The notes beneath the pieces were generated by a model that searched no databases, had not been told where the DNA came from, and saw only the letters and a list, made by a program, of their open reading frames with translations. Source: Lepidodermella squamata (lineage: Eukaryota > Gastrotricha). From it: DNA of 64,000 nucleotides. This document shows positions 29,055 through 40,500 of this stretch, piece by piece; position 1 is the first letter of the stretch; each line of letters starts with the position of its first letter. The stretch spans positions 3,410,001-3,474,000 of the forward strand of contig JBLDXI010000029.1 of the NCBI GenBank assembly GCA_047495785.1, written 5' to 3'. Position numbers and translations under genes: made by a program.

Positions 29055-29576
29055 ACGCATTGCAGCAAGCGTTAAATAATGAATCAGCGAGAAACAATAG
29101 CTTTTATTGACGCGAATTCATTTTATCGGTCTCCCTGCTGCGCCTATATCGAATTCTCTGCTGAAATACTTAACCGCCTGGACTGTCCTCACTGTCCTAA
29201 AAAGGTTCTCGACTCTTCAGGTAAGTATTAAAATACCTCAGCGTTTTCCTGGATAACTATTTCGAAAACAGCTTGCAATATGCATGATTGCGGTTGTGAT
29301 GATCCGGATGTTATAAACGATGGAACATTTTATGTATGCCAAAACTGTGGCGCGATTGTTGGGCAGGTCTACGTGTGAGGAATAAATTCTATTTTCTGCA
29401 AAATAAATAAAACTGTGGTCTGTGGTTTAAACGCTCCTTTAACCCCGCTCCTTTACTCCGTGTCACTTGAATTTCAATTTAACTTAATTCGAATTATCAG
29501 GTCATCTATATTCAGCTTAACAGTAGTAGGGGTTCTAAGCTTCTGGACAGGCCAGAAGCGGAGAATTCCTACTACT
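29055..29576. repeat. Polinton right terminal inverted repeat
   Basis: 522 bases, reverse complement of 5321-5844 with one small difference. Ends in CCTACTACT directly before the CTGACA duplication. It contains a complete spliced gene. Confidence 0.95.
29079..29378 (+). CDS. Spliced double zinc-motif gene encoded within the TIR
   Basis: Exon 1 29079-29220 (ATG in AATGAATCAG), intron 29221-29271 (GTAAGT to AAAACAG, 51 bases), exon 2 29272-29378 ending TGA; phase 1, in frame, 82 residues. Exon 1 has a CC and a CPHC (residues about 20-40). Exon 2 is a TFIIB-like ribbon: CGC, then DGTFYVCQNCGAIVGQV, with the D-G-x-x-x-V-C-x-x-C-G order. An AATAAATAAA follows within 30 bases, a good polyadenylation site. 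Being in the TIR, the gene is carried at both ends of the element, but the left copy is frameshifted. Confidence 0.6.
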
Positions 29577-31532
29577 CTGACATTGCTGAGCAGTAGCTTT
29601 GATTGAGGAGATCCGAGGATGGGCTATGTGGTATTATGAGAACATGAACAAGAAGAACTATATCTCCAAGAGCGATCAGAATATCAGAAAAAGTCGGGGC
29701 ATTGAATTTTGGTGAAACTCGCGGTAGGTTGAGCCATTTCACCGTAAGAAGGAAGCAAAGAACCATTACACTGACGACGCATAGTCCTTTTAATAAAACC
29801 AGTAAACAAGAAGTTCTTCTTTCAAAGATTAACATACCTTTCATCAGAATATCAACTGGAGCATCAATAATGGGAGTATGAACAATTCGGGTTCGTACCT
29901 CATCTTTAGGAGGCATCCCGTCATAAGTATTCCAAGACAGCGCATTCTCATAGAAGACCAATCGATTAGCAGGCCTCAGGTTTGACTTGTAATAGCCGAC
30001 GGATTTTAGGTAACTAAACATCGCGCTAGTATTGCTTCTATCTATGACCGCCTGCTGATAGACAACAGGCATGCTACCGGATGACCAAGCTGTGCTTCGA
30101 TCGAACGAGTATTCGCCCTTCAGTCCCGTCATGGAGAAGGCATATATTTCATCTTGAATGATTCGAAGTATTTTTCCTGGATTGTTTGCGTAGTTACTGT
30201 TGTTTATGAACCAATCGGATAGCGTCATATTGTCTGTTAAAAAGCAAGCTGAAATTTGAACAGTCACCAATGATTCTCATTCTACCTTTTCTCAAAGTTG
30301 CCTCTGTTTGATTCAAGATTAGGCCAATCGCTATGTATTTGTCGTAGTAAGCCGGTATCCAATAGTCCCAACCGAATACTTCGTCGGGGTTTTCAACCTC
30401 ATCTCTTATTCGCTGGATTAGATCTCCCAGAGTGATTCCTGTAACGTCCGAATGGTTCGACCCGTGAATATCGGCTAAAGGCGCGTCTCCAAGGAAGAAA
30501 GTCGAGCTCAAGATATCAAGTAGCATGTTTGGGGTGCACCAAGGTGACAGATGGGATGGCAGTTCTCCAGTGTTATCAAAGTTACTCCAGATAAACGAGA
30601 TGAATACGAATCCTGGACCGTACAGCCCGTGTTTGTGAAGGTAACAAGCAACAGGAACGTTGAAAAAGTTCAGTGAGACGATGATTCGAGGCTCCCTGAG
30701 CTTGAACTCGCTGAATAGCGAATCTAGCTCGTAAGAATCATCCGTGTTCGCCCTCAGTCTTCCAAGGTAAGCCAAAGTCACATTTCTTTCATCCAAGTTG
30801 GCAATTAAGCTTTTTTCCAGCTGAAAAGGAATTTCGGAATTTTTGAGTAAGCTGACTAATTCATTGTTCTTACCATTTCATTGTAGGAATCCGAGTCACT
30901 TATGACTGAAATTCGTTTCCAACCATTCTTAACAATAAACTCAGCCAAAGCATCAATGTAGTAATCCGCCCTTCCGCCGAGCGAATAGAAATTGCGGTAT
31001 AACTCTCGGTATTCATAGAACTTGATATCGTTCGAGTAGGTTGATATAGCTAGGATATTATGGGCCTTGGCGAACAAAGCCGATAAAGTCTGAGAGGCAC
31101 CAGTACACTCCGTCAGAGCTAGTATCGGCAATCTTGATTCTGAATTAGATTGTTGATCCAGCTTTGGGATCAGATTCTTGGTGACAACAGCCTCATTGCA
31201 CTAAATAAAACTTCTATAATCGTGCTAATATTAGGTTTCATGAGACATACGTCATCTTGAACAAGCTCGAAAGCGAGGTCGTAGTTTGGGAGCCAGTTGT
31301 CAAGAGATCGCAGGCGCTCGAGTGCGAACTCAGCCACCACACTGGCCATTGGACCAATCGGAATGTATCCTCTGTAGATTGTTGATGCAAGGACTTTGAT
31401 TGTCTGACGGGCGTCAGATGAAGAGTTGAGTCTAACGAGACTTGGCATTTCTTCGGTCAAATTATGCTTTGCTGAAGATTTGTCGATCGTAAACAGCCAC
31501 AAGAAAATCAGTGATTTAGTTTTAAACACCAT
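29577..31532 (-). pseudogene. GABA-B-like receptor A, 5' part, cut off by the Polinton
   Basis: Class C G-protein-coupled receptor. Exons on the minus strand: 31532-31251 (signal peptide MVFKTKSLIFLWLFTIDKSS), 31200-30874, 30820-30286, 30233-29838, 29786 to the insertion. Exons 1-4 form the bilobed ligand-binding domain (NGWKRISVISDSDSYNEM; REPRIIVSLNFFNVPVACYL; KGEYSFDRSTAWSSGSMPVV). Exon 5 starts the seven-helix domain and stops at the Polinton. The frame reaches a TAG inside the TIR. Without the element it would continue at 5320. Closely related to the gene at 37600-41259, exon for exon. Confidence 0.85.
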
Positions 31533-33348
31533 TTTGAAGATAGATTGAAATATTTCCTCTGAAGCAAAAGTGTAGCTAACAACCTGCAGCGGACTCTATC
31601 GTGCAAGATGAGATCATTTTGCATCCGGGAGAGCGTGGAACATTCACTCAACACCCTAGGAACCGCCGCTGATAGGAAAATTGTTATTATATACTGATTT
31701 TCCTTCCTGTGTTCAGATAGCTCAGATCTTCTCCATACTTCTTGAAGATTAATTTCTGGCGCTGAGCTGGAATTTCTTGGCAGAGGAGCGTGGGATTTTA
31801 CTTTTGACAGTTTTTTTAAGAGTTATATTTATACGTAGCCGCCGCGCTGATTTTCATGTGACAGGAAGCAGAACTAAGAGGTTTTCGGTCACGCTTCAGT
31901 CAGACGAATTAAAAGCAAATTTCATCATTCAAATTTCATGAAATGACGTAACAAGTGAAGATGGATTAAGCGACAATTTAACATCGCGAGTTTTTGATGC
32001 CCCTTTCAAGGTCAATGAGCAAGGGTCGAACGACATTAAAAAGAGGTTTTTCAGGTTTGCTGACGAGGCTTCAAAGCTATCAAAGGGAAAAGCTACTAGT
32101 AAAAAATCAAGAGGGCTGAATTTTTGTGAATTTAGGATTCAATGTTTCGAATTCGTTGGTGGCATAGCTCGACAGGGCTTCCTATTTGACCATAATTCAG
32201 AATCCAGGGCACCGGAAAAGTGTAACTTTTTAGCCCAAAGGCCCGCTCTTAACTTGCACTTCATTAGAAACATTCCCGGTATGAACGGTAATGTCGCCTT
32301 CGCCATTTACTCTTTGTTGGTGTTCGATTTATTCACTGAGTCTTCGTTCTCTGTGCGAGTCTGGCGGGCATCGGATGATGAGCTGAGTTTAACAAGATGA
32401 GGCATTTCTTCGGCCATGTTATACCATGATGAAGACTTGTCGATGAGAAATAGCGATAAGATAACAATTATCAACGATAATATAACAAAGCCTCATTTCC
32501 GACACCATTTTTAAAACAGCAGTTTGAAAGTTCTTTCAGATAGACGTCTGAAAGTGTAGTTTTCAAACTGCCGCTGACACCATCATGCAATATGAGATGC
32601 AAGTTTTAAAAGGGTATACTAATGGAATATAATTCACTACCGATGAACTTTCGCACCGATTTGAAAACCGCCGTTTCGCTCGATATCCTTCCTGTGCTCT
32701 GATAGCTCACTCTTATGTATACAATTGTCGATCAATTCTGGCGTGGAGCTGGAATTTTGCAGGAAAAGTAGCCTGGGTTTGTTACTCTTGGCAACGATTT
32801 CTGAAGGTATTTTAGAATTTAGAAAAATCGAGAAAAGATGAGAAGTCTCATTTCTCACGAGGCATCAAGCTATATGAGCTGATCTTGTGCGTGTTTCTTG
32901 TTTCACGTTGAGCGAAAAACGCCATAGTGATTACTACAGCGACGTCGACGTTTTCAGCTGCCCCGGCTTGTTTGAACTGCTAGCTAGGAGCACTGCCCTC
33001 TTGATGGAATTATTCGCTAGTTTTTGACAAACACAACTGACGTCAAATGCTTGAAGGAGTCACTGAAGGAATTTGGCATATTTATGTCGTTTTTCTTATA
33101 TTCACAGTATATCATAACTTTATTAGACTTGTTATGATCACTAATTTACCATTCCAAACAAATTATTGAAAATAAGCGATATATGTTTTTGCCGCAAAGA
33201 CCGCGTGATAGAGCAGCTGGCTAAGCATTCGATAGGCAAAGTTAGATCCGGGAGCCTAACAAAGCGGCGGTAATTTGATCAATTATTGTTAATTGTTATT
33301 AGGCTTTAGTTTTCCCCTTAACATTTATTTCAAAATATCTATCAAACC
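31533..33348. pseudogene. Degenerate duplicate of receptor promoter and first exon
   Basis: 31550-31850 is the 5' flank of receptor A. 32520-32860 repeats it in diverged form (shared blocks include CCTTCCTGTG, GATAGCTCA, GAGCTGGAATTT). Just downstream on the minus strand, 32360-32510 resembles receptor exon 1 (GCGGGCATCGGATGATGAG, GGCATTTCTTCGG) but is frameshifted. So one more receptor copy once stood here and only its start survives. 33165-33348 is the promoter of the next gene. Confidence 0.6.
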
Positions 33349-34462
33349 ATGTTGAGCCACATTGCTATCGCTCTAACCCTTGTCGCGGTTGTTGGTAACG
33401 CGGGGCGGCTCATTTCATAGGAAAAGTGACCATAATTCTCATGTCTTACAGGAGCCGTCGTTGATGACTTCGTTCGCAGCAAAACGACTTGTTCGCCAAT
33501 CTACAGCACGCGGAATGGCGAGACCATTGGTTCTTGTAAATCGGCATGCGCCAAAGCCGGCTCAGCCTGCCAGGGCTTCACCTTCGACCAATTGAAGGGA
33601 GCGTGCAATCTAGCCTCGGCTTGCGACCCCAAAGCCCCAGCTGCCAGCGCGCAACTCATAGTCATGGTCAAAAATCCAGGTTTGAACTAATCATTCGTAT
33701 GGCTTCTACCTTTATTTTGACTATTTTGCCAGTTCTGGCCAAGTACATTCGGCACGAATTGATGAGCGCTGCGAATTACGCCATTGTTCAAGTGACCACG
33801 TTTGCAGACTGCGCTGCTAGGTGTTCGAAAGACGCCATGTGCAAAGCTTTTTCTATGTCACCGTCCGGTACCAGCTGCGCCCTCAGCAGCCAATGCACCA
33901 CGGGCGGGCGTTCTCTACCTGCTGGCTACACGATACTCAAGTTGTAAACGCCGAGGTGATCGTAGCGGCCTGTGAGAATAGCAGTTGATGGACCTCGCTA
34001 ATGATTAAATTATTGAGCGCTTTGTAGTCGCGGATAAAACGAGGAATAAAAAGTAAAATACTGCTACATATATGATGCTGAGTATCATGCATCATGCATA
34101 TTCAGCCATTGGGCATGATTCTAATTTCATAAAAGGGTTACTGTAAAAGGTTTTTCCTTTCGCAAAATCTTCAAAAGTTGCGGTCGCAAATGGCAGCCCT
34201 GCCAACCTCGATGAGCTGGTTATATCACATAATTTTGTTGAAATTTGAAATTATCTTTTCATTCTTGAACAATGGGCTGATAAGCATTTCTATCTATTAC
34301 ATTTATTCACAGTGAAGCACATTCCTTCAAGCATTTGACGTCAGTTATGTTTTTCAGAAGTTAGTCAACGATTACGGCAATACGGCAAAGCTCGCAGCCA
34401 CGTAGTTCAAACAAGCCGGGGCAGCTGAAAACGTCGCTGCACCCAAGTCGCCGTAGTAATCG
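32926..34462. repeat. Inverted duplication flanking the first PAN-like gene
   Basis: About 145 bases at 32926-33070 recur inverted at 34320-34462. Shared blocks include TTTTCAGCTGCCCCGGCTTG, TTTGAACT and ACTGACGTCAAATGCTTGAA. The PAN-like gene lies between the arms. No target duplication noticed, so this may be a rearrangement, not a mobile element. Confidence 0.6.
33349..33947 (+). CDS. Secreted PAN/Apple-like protein 1
   Basis: Exons 33349-33394, 33452-33679 and 33733-33947, joined in phase 1 by GT-AG introns (G/GTAACG..TTACAG; G/GTTTGA..GCCAG). Product of about 163 residues: signal peptide MLSHIAIALTLVAVVG, then two Cys-rich modules. Module 1 holds CKSACAKAGSACQGFTF and a closing ACNLASAC. 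Module 2 holds DCAARCSKDAMCKAFSM and CALSSQC. The C-x3-C-x5-6-C-x-x-F spacing is that of PAN/Apple domains, which bind proteins or sugars outside the cell. A TATA-like CCTAACAAA precedes the start. Paralogue at 35872. Confidence 0.75.
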
Positions 34463-35871
34463 CTCGATAAAACACATGCGAAAACATATCGATGCCATGT
34501 GGGAAACGCGGGCTCCATTCATTTCTCGAGCCTCACAATTATTTCTGATCAGAGATAATAAGGACTGAATACCGATGACCTTACGACCAGGTGCGAGCAT
34601 CCGGCAAACTTTTTCATCGCCACATCTATTCTAACAATCAACGAACATAAATACGCAATAATTACATTGGTTAGGGTAGATGATGAGAAGTCGGAACAAA
34701 AAAATGATCGAGCGATCACAATTTCCATACTGTTTGGTCGCGTACTCTCCAACTTCAGCGAAGTCACCTGGCAACATATTGACACGTTGAACTATGGGAT
34801 TTCACGCACGGCTGCCGCATCGAGGCGAAAACGGCCTTACAAAATTTGTAACTCGCACCGTGCCGGTACAGCGGAACAATTGTAGATTGAATACACTTTC
34901 CCTGCCTAATTTCGATACGCTGATTACAATTGTGAAAACCGCATCTTTCTATCTATCACCGAAACCCGTCCTGAACTAAACACCCTAGAATGCTCCAAAC
35001 AAGATAATCATGTTCAGAATGCGATTTTCCTGGATTCGGTAAACAGTGACTGTGCTATGCTAATAGGAAAACCGAAACGGTAGTGTTTTCCTGTTGTTTC
35101 TTTCTCCTGGGAAAATGTCATGCTTTTCGAAATCTGTTGAAACTTTCCAGCGGAAAAAATTACACTAATTGCGGTGATAAAAATGCGGCTTTTTTCCCTG
35201 TAAAATACCCTCAATTAGGGCTATGTGAGGATCCTAATTCACCGACTTTCAACATCTGAATTTATGCCTAAAATAAGCCCAGTTCATCTACCGAAAGCAT
35301 GAATTCAGATGCTAAAACGGAATTGATAATTGTTTGATCAATTGATCAATTGATAATAAATTGATTGATTGATAACGGAATTGGCTAAAACGGAATGCTT
35401 TCGGTAAATGAATCCGGGTGATTTCAATTCCGGTGGTTGCAAAGAGAACTTGGACTTTTAGAGTTTCAGATCAATTTTTTTGAAAATATTTTGTGGCGAG
35501 AATATTTTGCAGTCACTACATATTTTCAGATAAAAAAAGACAAAGAATGGATCTTAATGAGGATATAATTATGCCGCGAATAAACGGCTTAAGTTTTGCT
35601 AACTTTATATAATAACTGTACTAGAGGCGTGTTTTGATCATTATTATGATGCGCCTCACATGCTATACTATTATTCAAACAAAAGTTTGAATATTAGCGA
35701 TAAATGTTTTTGACGCAACGACCGCGTGACAGCAGCTGGCAAAGCATGTGATAGTCAACGTTAGATCCGGGAGCCTATAAAACTGGCAGCAGTTTGGTTA
35801 ATTTTTTGTTAATTGCTATTTGGCTTCAGTTTTACTCTGGATAATCATTGCAAAATATTTTCCATCTAAGC
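33948..35871. other. Intergenic region between the PAN-like genes
   Basis: Contains the inverted arm at 34320-34462. 35325-35375 is an A/T-rich palindromic stretch built on TTGATCAATTGATCAATTGAT. 35695-35871 matches 33165-33348, the shared promoter of the two PAN-like genes (blocks GACCGCGTGA, GTTAGATCCGGGAGCCTA). No gene recognised in between. Confidence 0.5.
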
Positions 35872-36470
35872 ATGTTGAGCCACATTGCTATCGCTCTAAC
35901 TCTTGTCGCGGTCGTTGGTAACGCGAGGCGGCTCATTTTTTTCTAAAAATTAATGATTCTCCTCATATCTCACAGGGGCCGTTGATGACTTCGTTCTCAG
36001 CAAAGTAACATGTGCGCCCATCTACAGAACGCTTCGTTACGGACAACTTGCTTATTGCGAAGCGGCTTGCGTCAGAGCCGGCTCAGCCTGCCGAGGCTTC
36101 ACGTACGTCAGGCCAGATTGCAATCTGGCCTCGGCTTGCGACCCCAAAGGCCCTGCTGCCGACCCAAAACTCACCATCAAGAGCAAAAATCCAGGTAATC
36201 GATCGCATCTCTACCCATTGTTCACTATACTCTATGATTATTCACCCATTTTTAGTCCTGGCCAAGTTCAAGCGGCACGAATTCGTTTGCGGTGACCGTT
36301 ATACCGTTGTGAGAGTGGCCACATTTACTGATTGCGCGATTGCGTGTTCGAAAGAAGCCAAGTGCACATCTTTTATGATGTCACCCGATGGTTACAGCTG
36401 CGGCCTCAACAGTGAATGCAAGACGACTGCGGTTCCTATACCTGATGGCTACATGATATTCAAGTTGTGA
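35872..36470 (+). CDS. Secreted PAN/Apple-like protein 2
   Basis: Tandem paralogue of the gene at 33349 with the same three-exon layout: 35872-35917, 35976-36194, 36256-36470. Exon 1 differs at only two of 46 bases, while exons 2 and 3 have many amino acid changes. Modules: CEAACVRAGSACRGFTY with CNLASAC, then DCAIACSKEAKCTSFMM with CGLNSEC. An extra Cys (FVCGD) appears in module 2. TATA-like CCTATAAAAC lies about 90 bases before the ATG. Extracellular binding role inferred. Confidence 0.75.
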
Positions 36471-37599
36471 ACGTCAAGATGATCGTGGCGACCTGTCGAG
36501 ACTGGGAGTAGATGGATCACGATAATTGTAGATCCGTGCGTGGTCGCTGATAATATGATAAATAAAATGCTACTAGGATAAATGTGGTTGAGTATGATGC
36601 AATTTCAGCCACTGACACATTGGGCAGGTTAACATAATTTCGTTACGGCGAAGTCTTTAGGGATTCAACAGATATTAATTTGATCTCGGGGCCAGATGCT
36701 GTCGCGAAGGGGAGCCCTCTATGGAATGGATATTTCACATGATTTTATTGAAAATATCCGGATTTATTTCAGTCTCTTTGGCTATTAGCATTGTTAATTA
36801 TGACATTTTCATTTTCATTTTAATCCTATTTCAATAACATTAGAACTTGAATGACTTTTAGCTGACGTTTAGCGTTTCACAGAGGCTGCGTATGCGTATG
36901 ACAGCTTAGCCAGCGCCTGTAAAAAACGCATTTCATTTTGGTGTCGGAGGCAATTTGCAATTAGGAAATTGAATTTCTCTATGGCTAGAATGAATTCTTC
37001 TATGGCAACAAATAATTTATTTAGATGGCTGGAAACTGTCACATATTTGAGCAGCATTTTGCTCGGAATTGGTCTCGAAACCCCCAGAAACCGCATTTCC
37101 CGTGAATCCTACAATAGTCTCAAAAAACAGCGAAAATCTCAATTCCACTTCAAAGCAATTTCACGTTGAAAAATTGGAATTGAATTTGATAGAAAGAGGT
37201 AAAATTCGAGGTCGGTGAAATCAATCGCGATGCAGATCCGTTCTCGTTGATTTCTGGCATTTTAAGACGTCCCGCAGATCTAATTTCTTAGGAGTTTCCT
37301 CCGGGGGTGCATTTACCTAACCATTTACCTAACTTGAAATATTTAAATCGGCATTTCAAATTTCGAGAAGAGTCAGTCCGCTCCTGGCGCGGTCTTTTTT
37401 ACTGGGAGCAAGGAAACAGGAAACTATATCTATGGGGAACACTGCTGGTATCATATACGTGGTGTTACCAAATGACATCATTTTAAGAAATAGACTCGCA
37501 ATTTTATATTGAAAATTTCTAAAGAGGTGGCTTAAAACTTCCGCGGTAAGAAGAGAGCGTCGAAAGAATTGAAACTAGCGTCTCATTTCATTCCGATAT
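36471..37599. other. Intergenic spacer, nothing recognised
   Basis: 1.1 kb between convergent genes. No coding exon, TIR or tandem repeat that I can support. Confidence 0.4.
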
Positions 37600-40500
37600 C
37601 TATATCAAATTGTGCTTTGAAAAGCGAAAGTACGCAATCAGAGAACTGCTAGAAATGCCAACGATTAAAGCAAAGCAAGATGTCAACAGTGTCAAAGCTC
37701 GGCCATTTTGGTGAATAATTAGCCCGATCAATACTGTTCCAAAAATGATCGTTACCAAGCCAAAGGTAAGATAGCTCCACATTTTTTGTTGAATCTTCAA
37801 AGCTGCCATTTTCGGAGTAACAGTCCTCCCATTCTTCAACAAGCCTTTGATCATTGATGAACAACTCAGGGCTGAGAATACAAGTTCGAGGCAACTTAGC
37901 ATTACGATAACAGCTGCCATCGAAACAAGAATTATTGAAAGATTTGTTGTGAAAATCTGCCCCGCATCGCATTCTAAGGTAACGAAGTTCAACTTGAGGC
38001 TTTCGTCAAATGGCGAGAAAATTGTTTGTAAGATTTTTTTCCGGTTAGTTAACGGCGAGGTGATTACAGCTGCAATGAAAAGTATAGAGGAGAGTCCAAG
38101 TAATACAGCGAGAACTCGGCTACGTAGCTTCCTTCCCCCGGCTGTGACAGCAAGAGATGTGGCACGTGATGCAATACTACGAGAGTGGTTAGATCTATCC
38201 GAGTACGGATATACTCTCCTGAGCTTGGGAGCATTTTTCAATTCATTCGCAATAGCATTCTTCAGCCAGCCTAATCGAAGCAGTAACCCAGCCGCAACAA
38301 CGCTTAATCCTACCCAGAATAGGACCGACATTATCGAGCAGTAGTACTGGAGATCAGAGGAGAAGCTGATTGGAATGACAACGGCATGGGCCAAAAGTAA
38401 GACATCTCCAAATACGATTAACACATCGGAAAATGACAGGGGGTTAAGTTTTGTATACATTCCTGGAAGTTTCGCCCATTTCGAGGCAACAAGGATACTG
38501 AGAATAAGCAGGTTTGCAGCGCAAAGGCCTGAAAATCTCGGTAAGTTACCAAACAATTATACTCCCGCAAAATCGACTTACATTTTATCAAAATATTGAG
38601 GGGTACGTCTAGAACAGACAGGTGGACGATTTCCATTCGTACCTCGTCTTTAGGAGGCATCCCGTCATATGTATTCCAAGATAGCGCATTCTCATAGAAG
38701 ACCAATGGGTTAGCAGGCCTCAGGTTTGACTTGTAATATCCAACTGATTTTAGATAAGAGAACATTGCGCTAGAATTGCTTCTATCTATGACCCCCTGCT
38801 GATAGACAACAGGCATGCTACCTGATGACCAAGCTGTGCTTCGATCGAACGAGTATTCGCCCTTCAATCCCGTCATGGAGAAGTTGTATATTTCATCTTG
38901 AATAATTCGAAGAATTCTTCTTGGGTCAATCGCGTAGTTCTTGCTGTATATAAACCAATCGGCTAGCGTCATGTTTTCTGATTAAAACCGAGCTGAAGTT
39001 TGAGGGATAGTCAATGAATCTAACCTACCTTTTCTCAAAGCTGCCTCTGTTTGATTCAAAATCAGGCCGATCGCTATGTATTTGTCGTAGTAAGCCGGTA
39101 TCCAATAATCCCAACCGAATACTTCGTCGGGGTTTTCAACCTCATCTCTTATTCGCCCTGTTAGATCTCCCAGAGTGATTCCTGTAACGTCCGAATGGTT
39201 CGACCCGTAAATATCGGCTAAAGGCGCGTCTCCAAGGAAGAAAGTCGACCTCAAAATATCTAGTAGCATATTCGGGGTACACCAAGGTGAGAGATGCGGT
39301 GGGAGTTCTCCCGTGTTATCGAAGTTACTCCAGATGAACGAGATCAATACGAATCCTGGACCGTACAGTCCGTGTTTGTGAAGGTAACAAGCAACAGGAA
39401 CGTTGAAGAAGTTTAGCGAGACGATGATCCGAGGCTCTCTGAGCTTGAACTCGCTGAAGAGCGATTCCAGCTCATATGAATCATCCGTGTTAGACCTCAG
39501 TCTGCCAAGGTAAGCTAAAGTCACATTTCTTTCATCCAAGTTGGCAATCAAGCTTTTTTCCAGCTGAAAGTAAATTCATGAGTTTTCGAGTAACCTACTA
39601 ATTCAATGTCCTTACCATTTCATTGTACGAATCGGAGTCACTGATGACTGAAATTCGTTTCCAACCATTCTTAACAATAAACTCAGCCAAAGCATCAATG
39701 TAGTAATCCGCCCTTCCGCCGAGCGAATAGATATTGCGGTATAACTCTCGATTTTCATAGAACTTGATATCGTTCGAGTAGGTTGATATAGCTAAGATTT
39801 TATGGGCCTTGGCGAACAAAGCTGATAAAGTCTGTGAGGGGCCATTGCACTCTGTCAGAGCTAGTATCGGAAATCTCGATTCGGCAGTCGACTGCTCCTC
39901 CAGCTTTGGGATCAGATTCTTGATGACAACAGCTTCATTGCACTGGAAAAAAACTTTCTATAAGCAGGCTACTACAAGGGAAGGAGGCGAAACTGGATTA
40001 ATGAACAATGGTTTTTAATCCGTGTCCAAGCACACAGAAGCGAGAAAAAGACATCGAAAAGTGTGTTTTACGAAAGTGGAAAAAAATTGAAATTGAAAAA
40101 ATCGCTCTGCATCTTTCCATGCAAAAGTATCGTAGGGGATAACTCATCATGCAGACTTCCGATATTCGATTTGAAAATATATTCGTACTCGTCTCAACGA
40201 GCGACGAGTAGACCACGATAGGCTATTTATTTTTGAAAATTACCCTAAAACTTTATTTTTTATAAATTGTCAAAGTTTCCGTTATTTTTTTTTTAATATT
40301 TTTGGCTTTGGAAAACATTCGTTTTTCATTTTATTTTATGGCTAAATATATAAAGATCTCATTGGACCTCTCGCGACAGAACTCGGGTTAATTTCGAGTT
40401 ATTAGCATGTGTTAGTTTTATTTATAGTAGGCCCTCGGGCGGCGATATAGGCTCGAGTTATTTGAATGAAAAACATTGGCTCGTCAAACGAAGACAAATT

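Larger units (their letters stand above)
5321..29576. mobile_element. Maverick/Polinton element, 24.3 kb
   Basis: Element bounded by TIRs that begin AGTAGTAGGAATTC and flanked by the 6-base duplication CTGACA. It encodes the diagnostic Polinton set: protein-primed DNA polymerase B, retrovirus-type integrase, A32-like packaging ATPase, adenain-like protease, and double- and single-jelly-roll capsid proteins. Length is in the usual 15-25 kb range, enlarged here by a 4.6 kb minisatellite. It is inserted in the coding exon of a host receptor. The polymerase ORF is interrupted by a hAT-like element and the ATPase by a nonsense codon, so this copy likely cannot replicate or package on its own. Other ORFs are open. 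Confidence 0.97.

Noticed and set aside
33195-33265. tRNA-like or tRNA-derived SINE (GTTAGATCCGGGAG resembles a B box), also near 35720
   Set aside because: No cloverleaf can be folded and the sequence lies at the same place in the promoter of both PAN-like genes, so it is promoter duplication.
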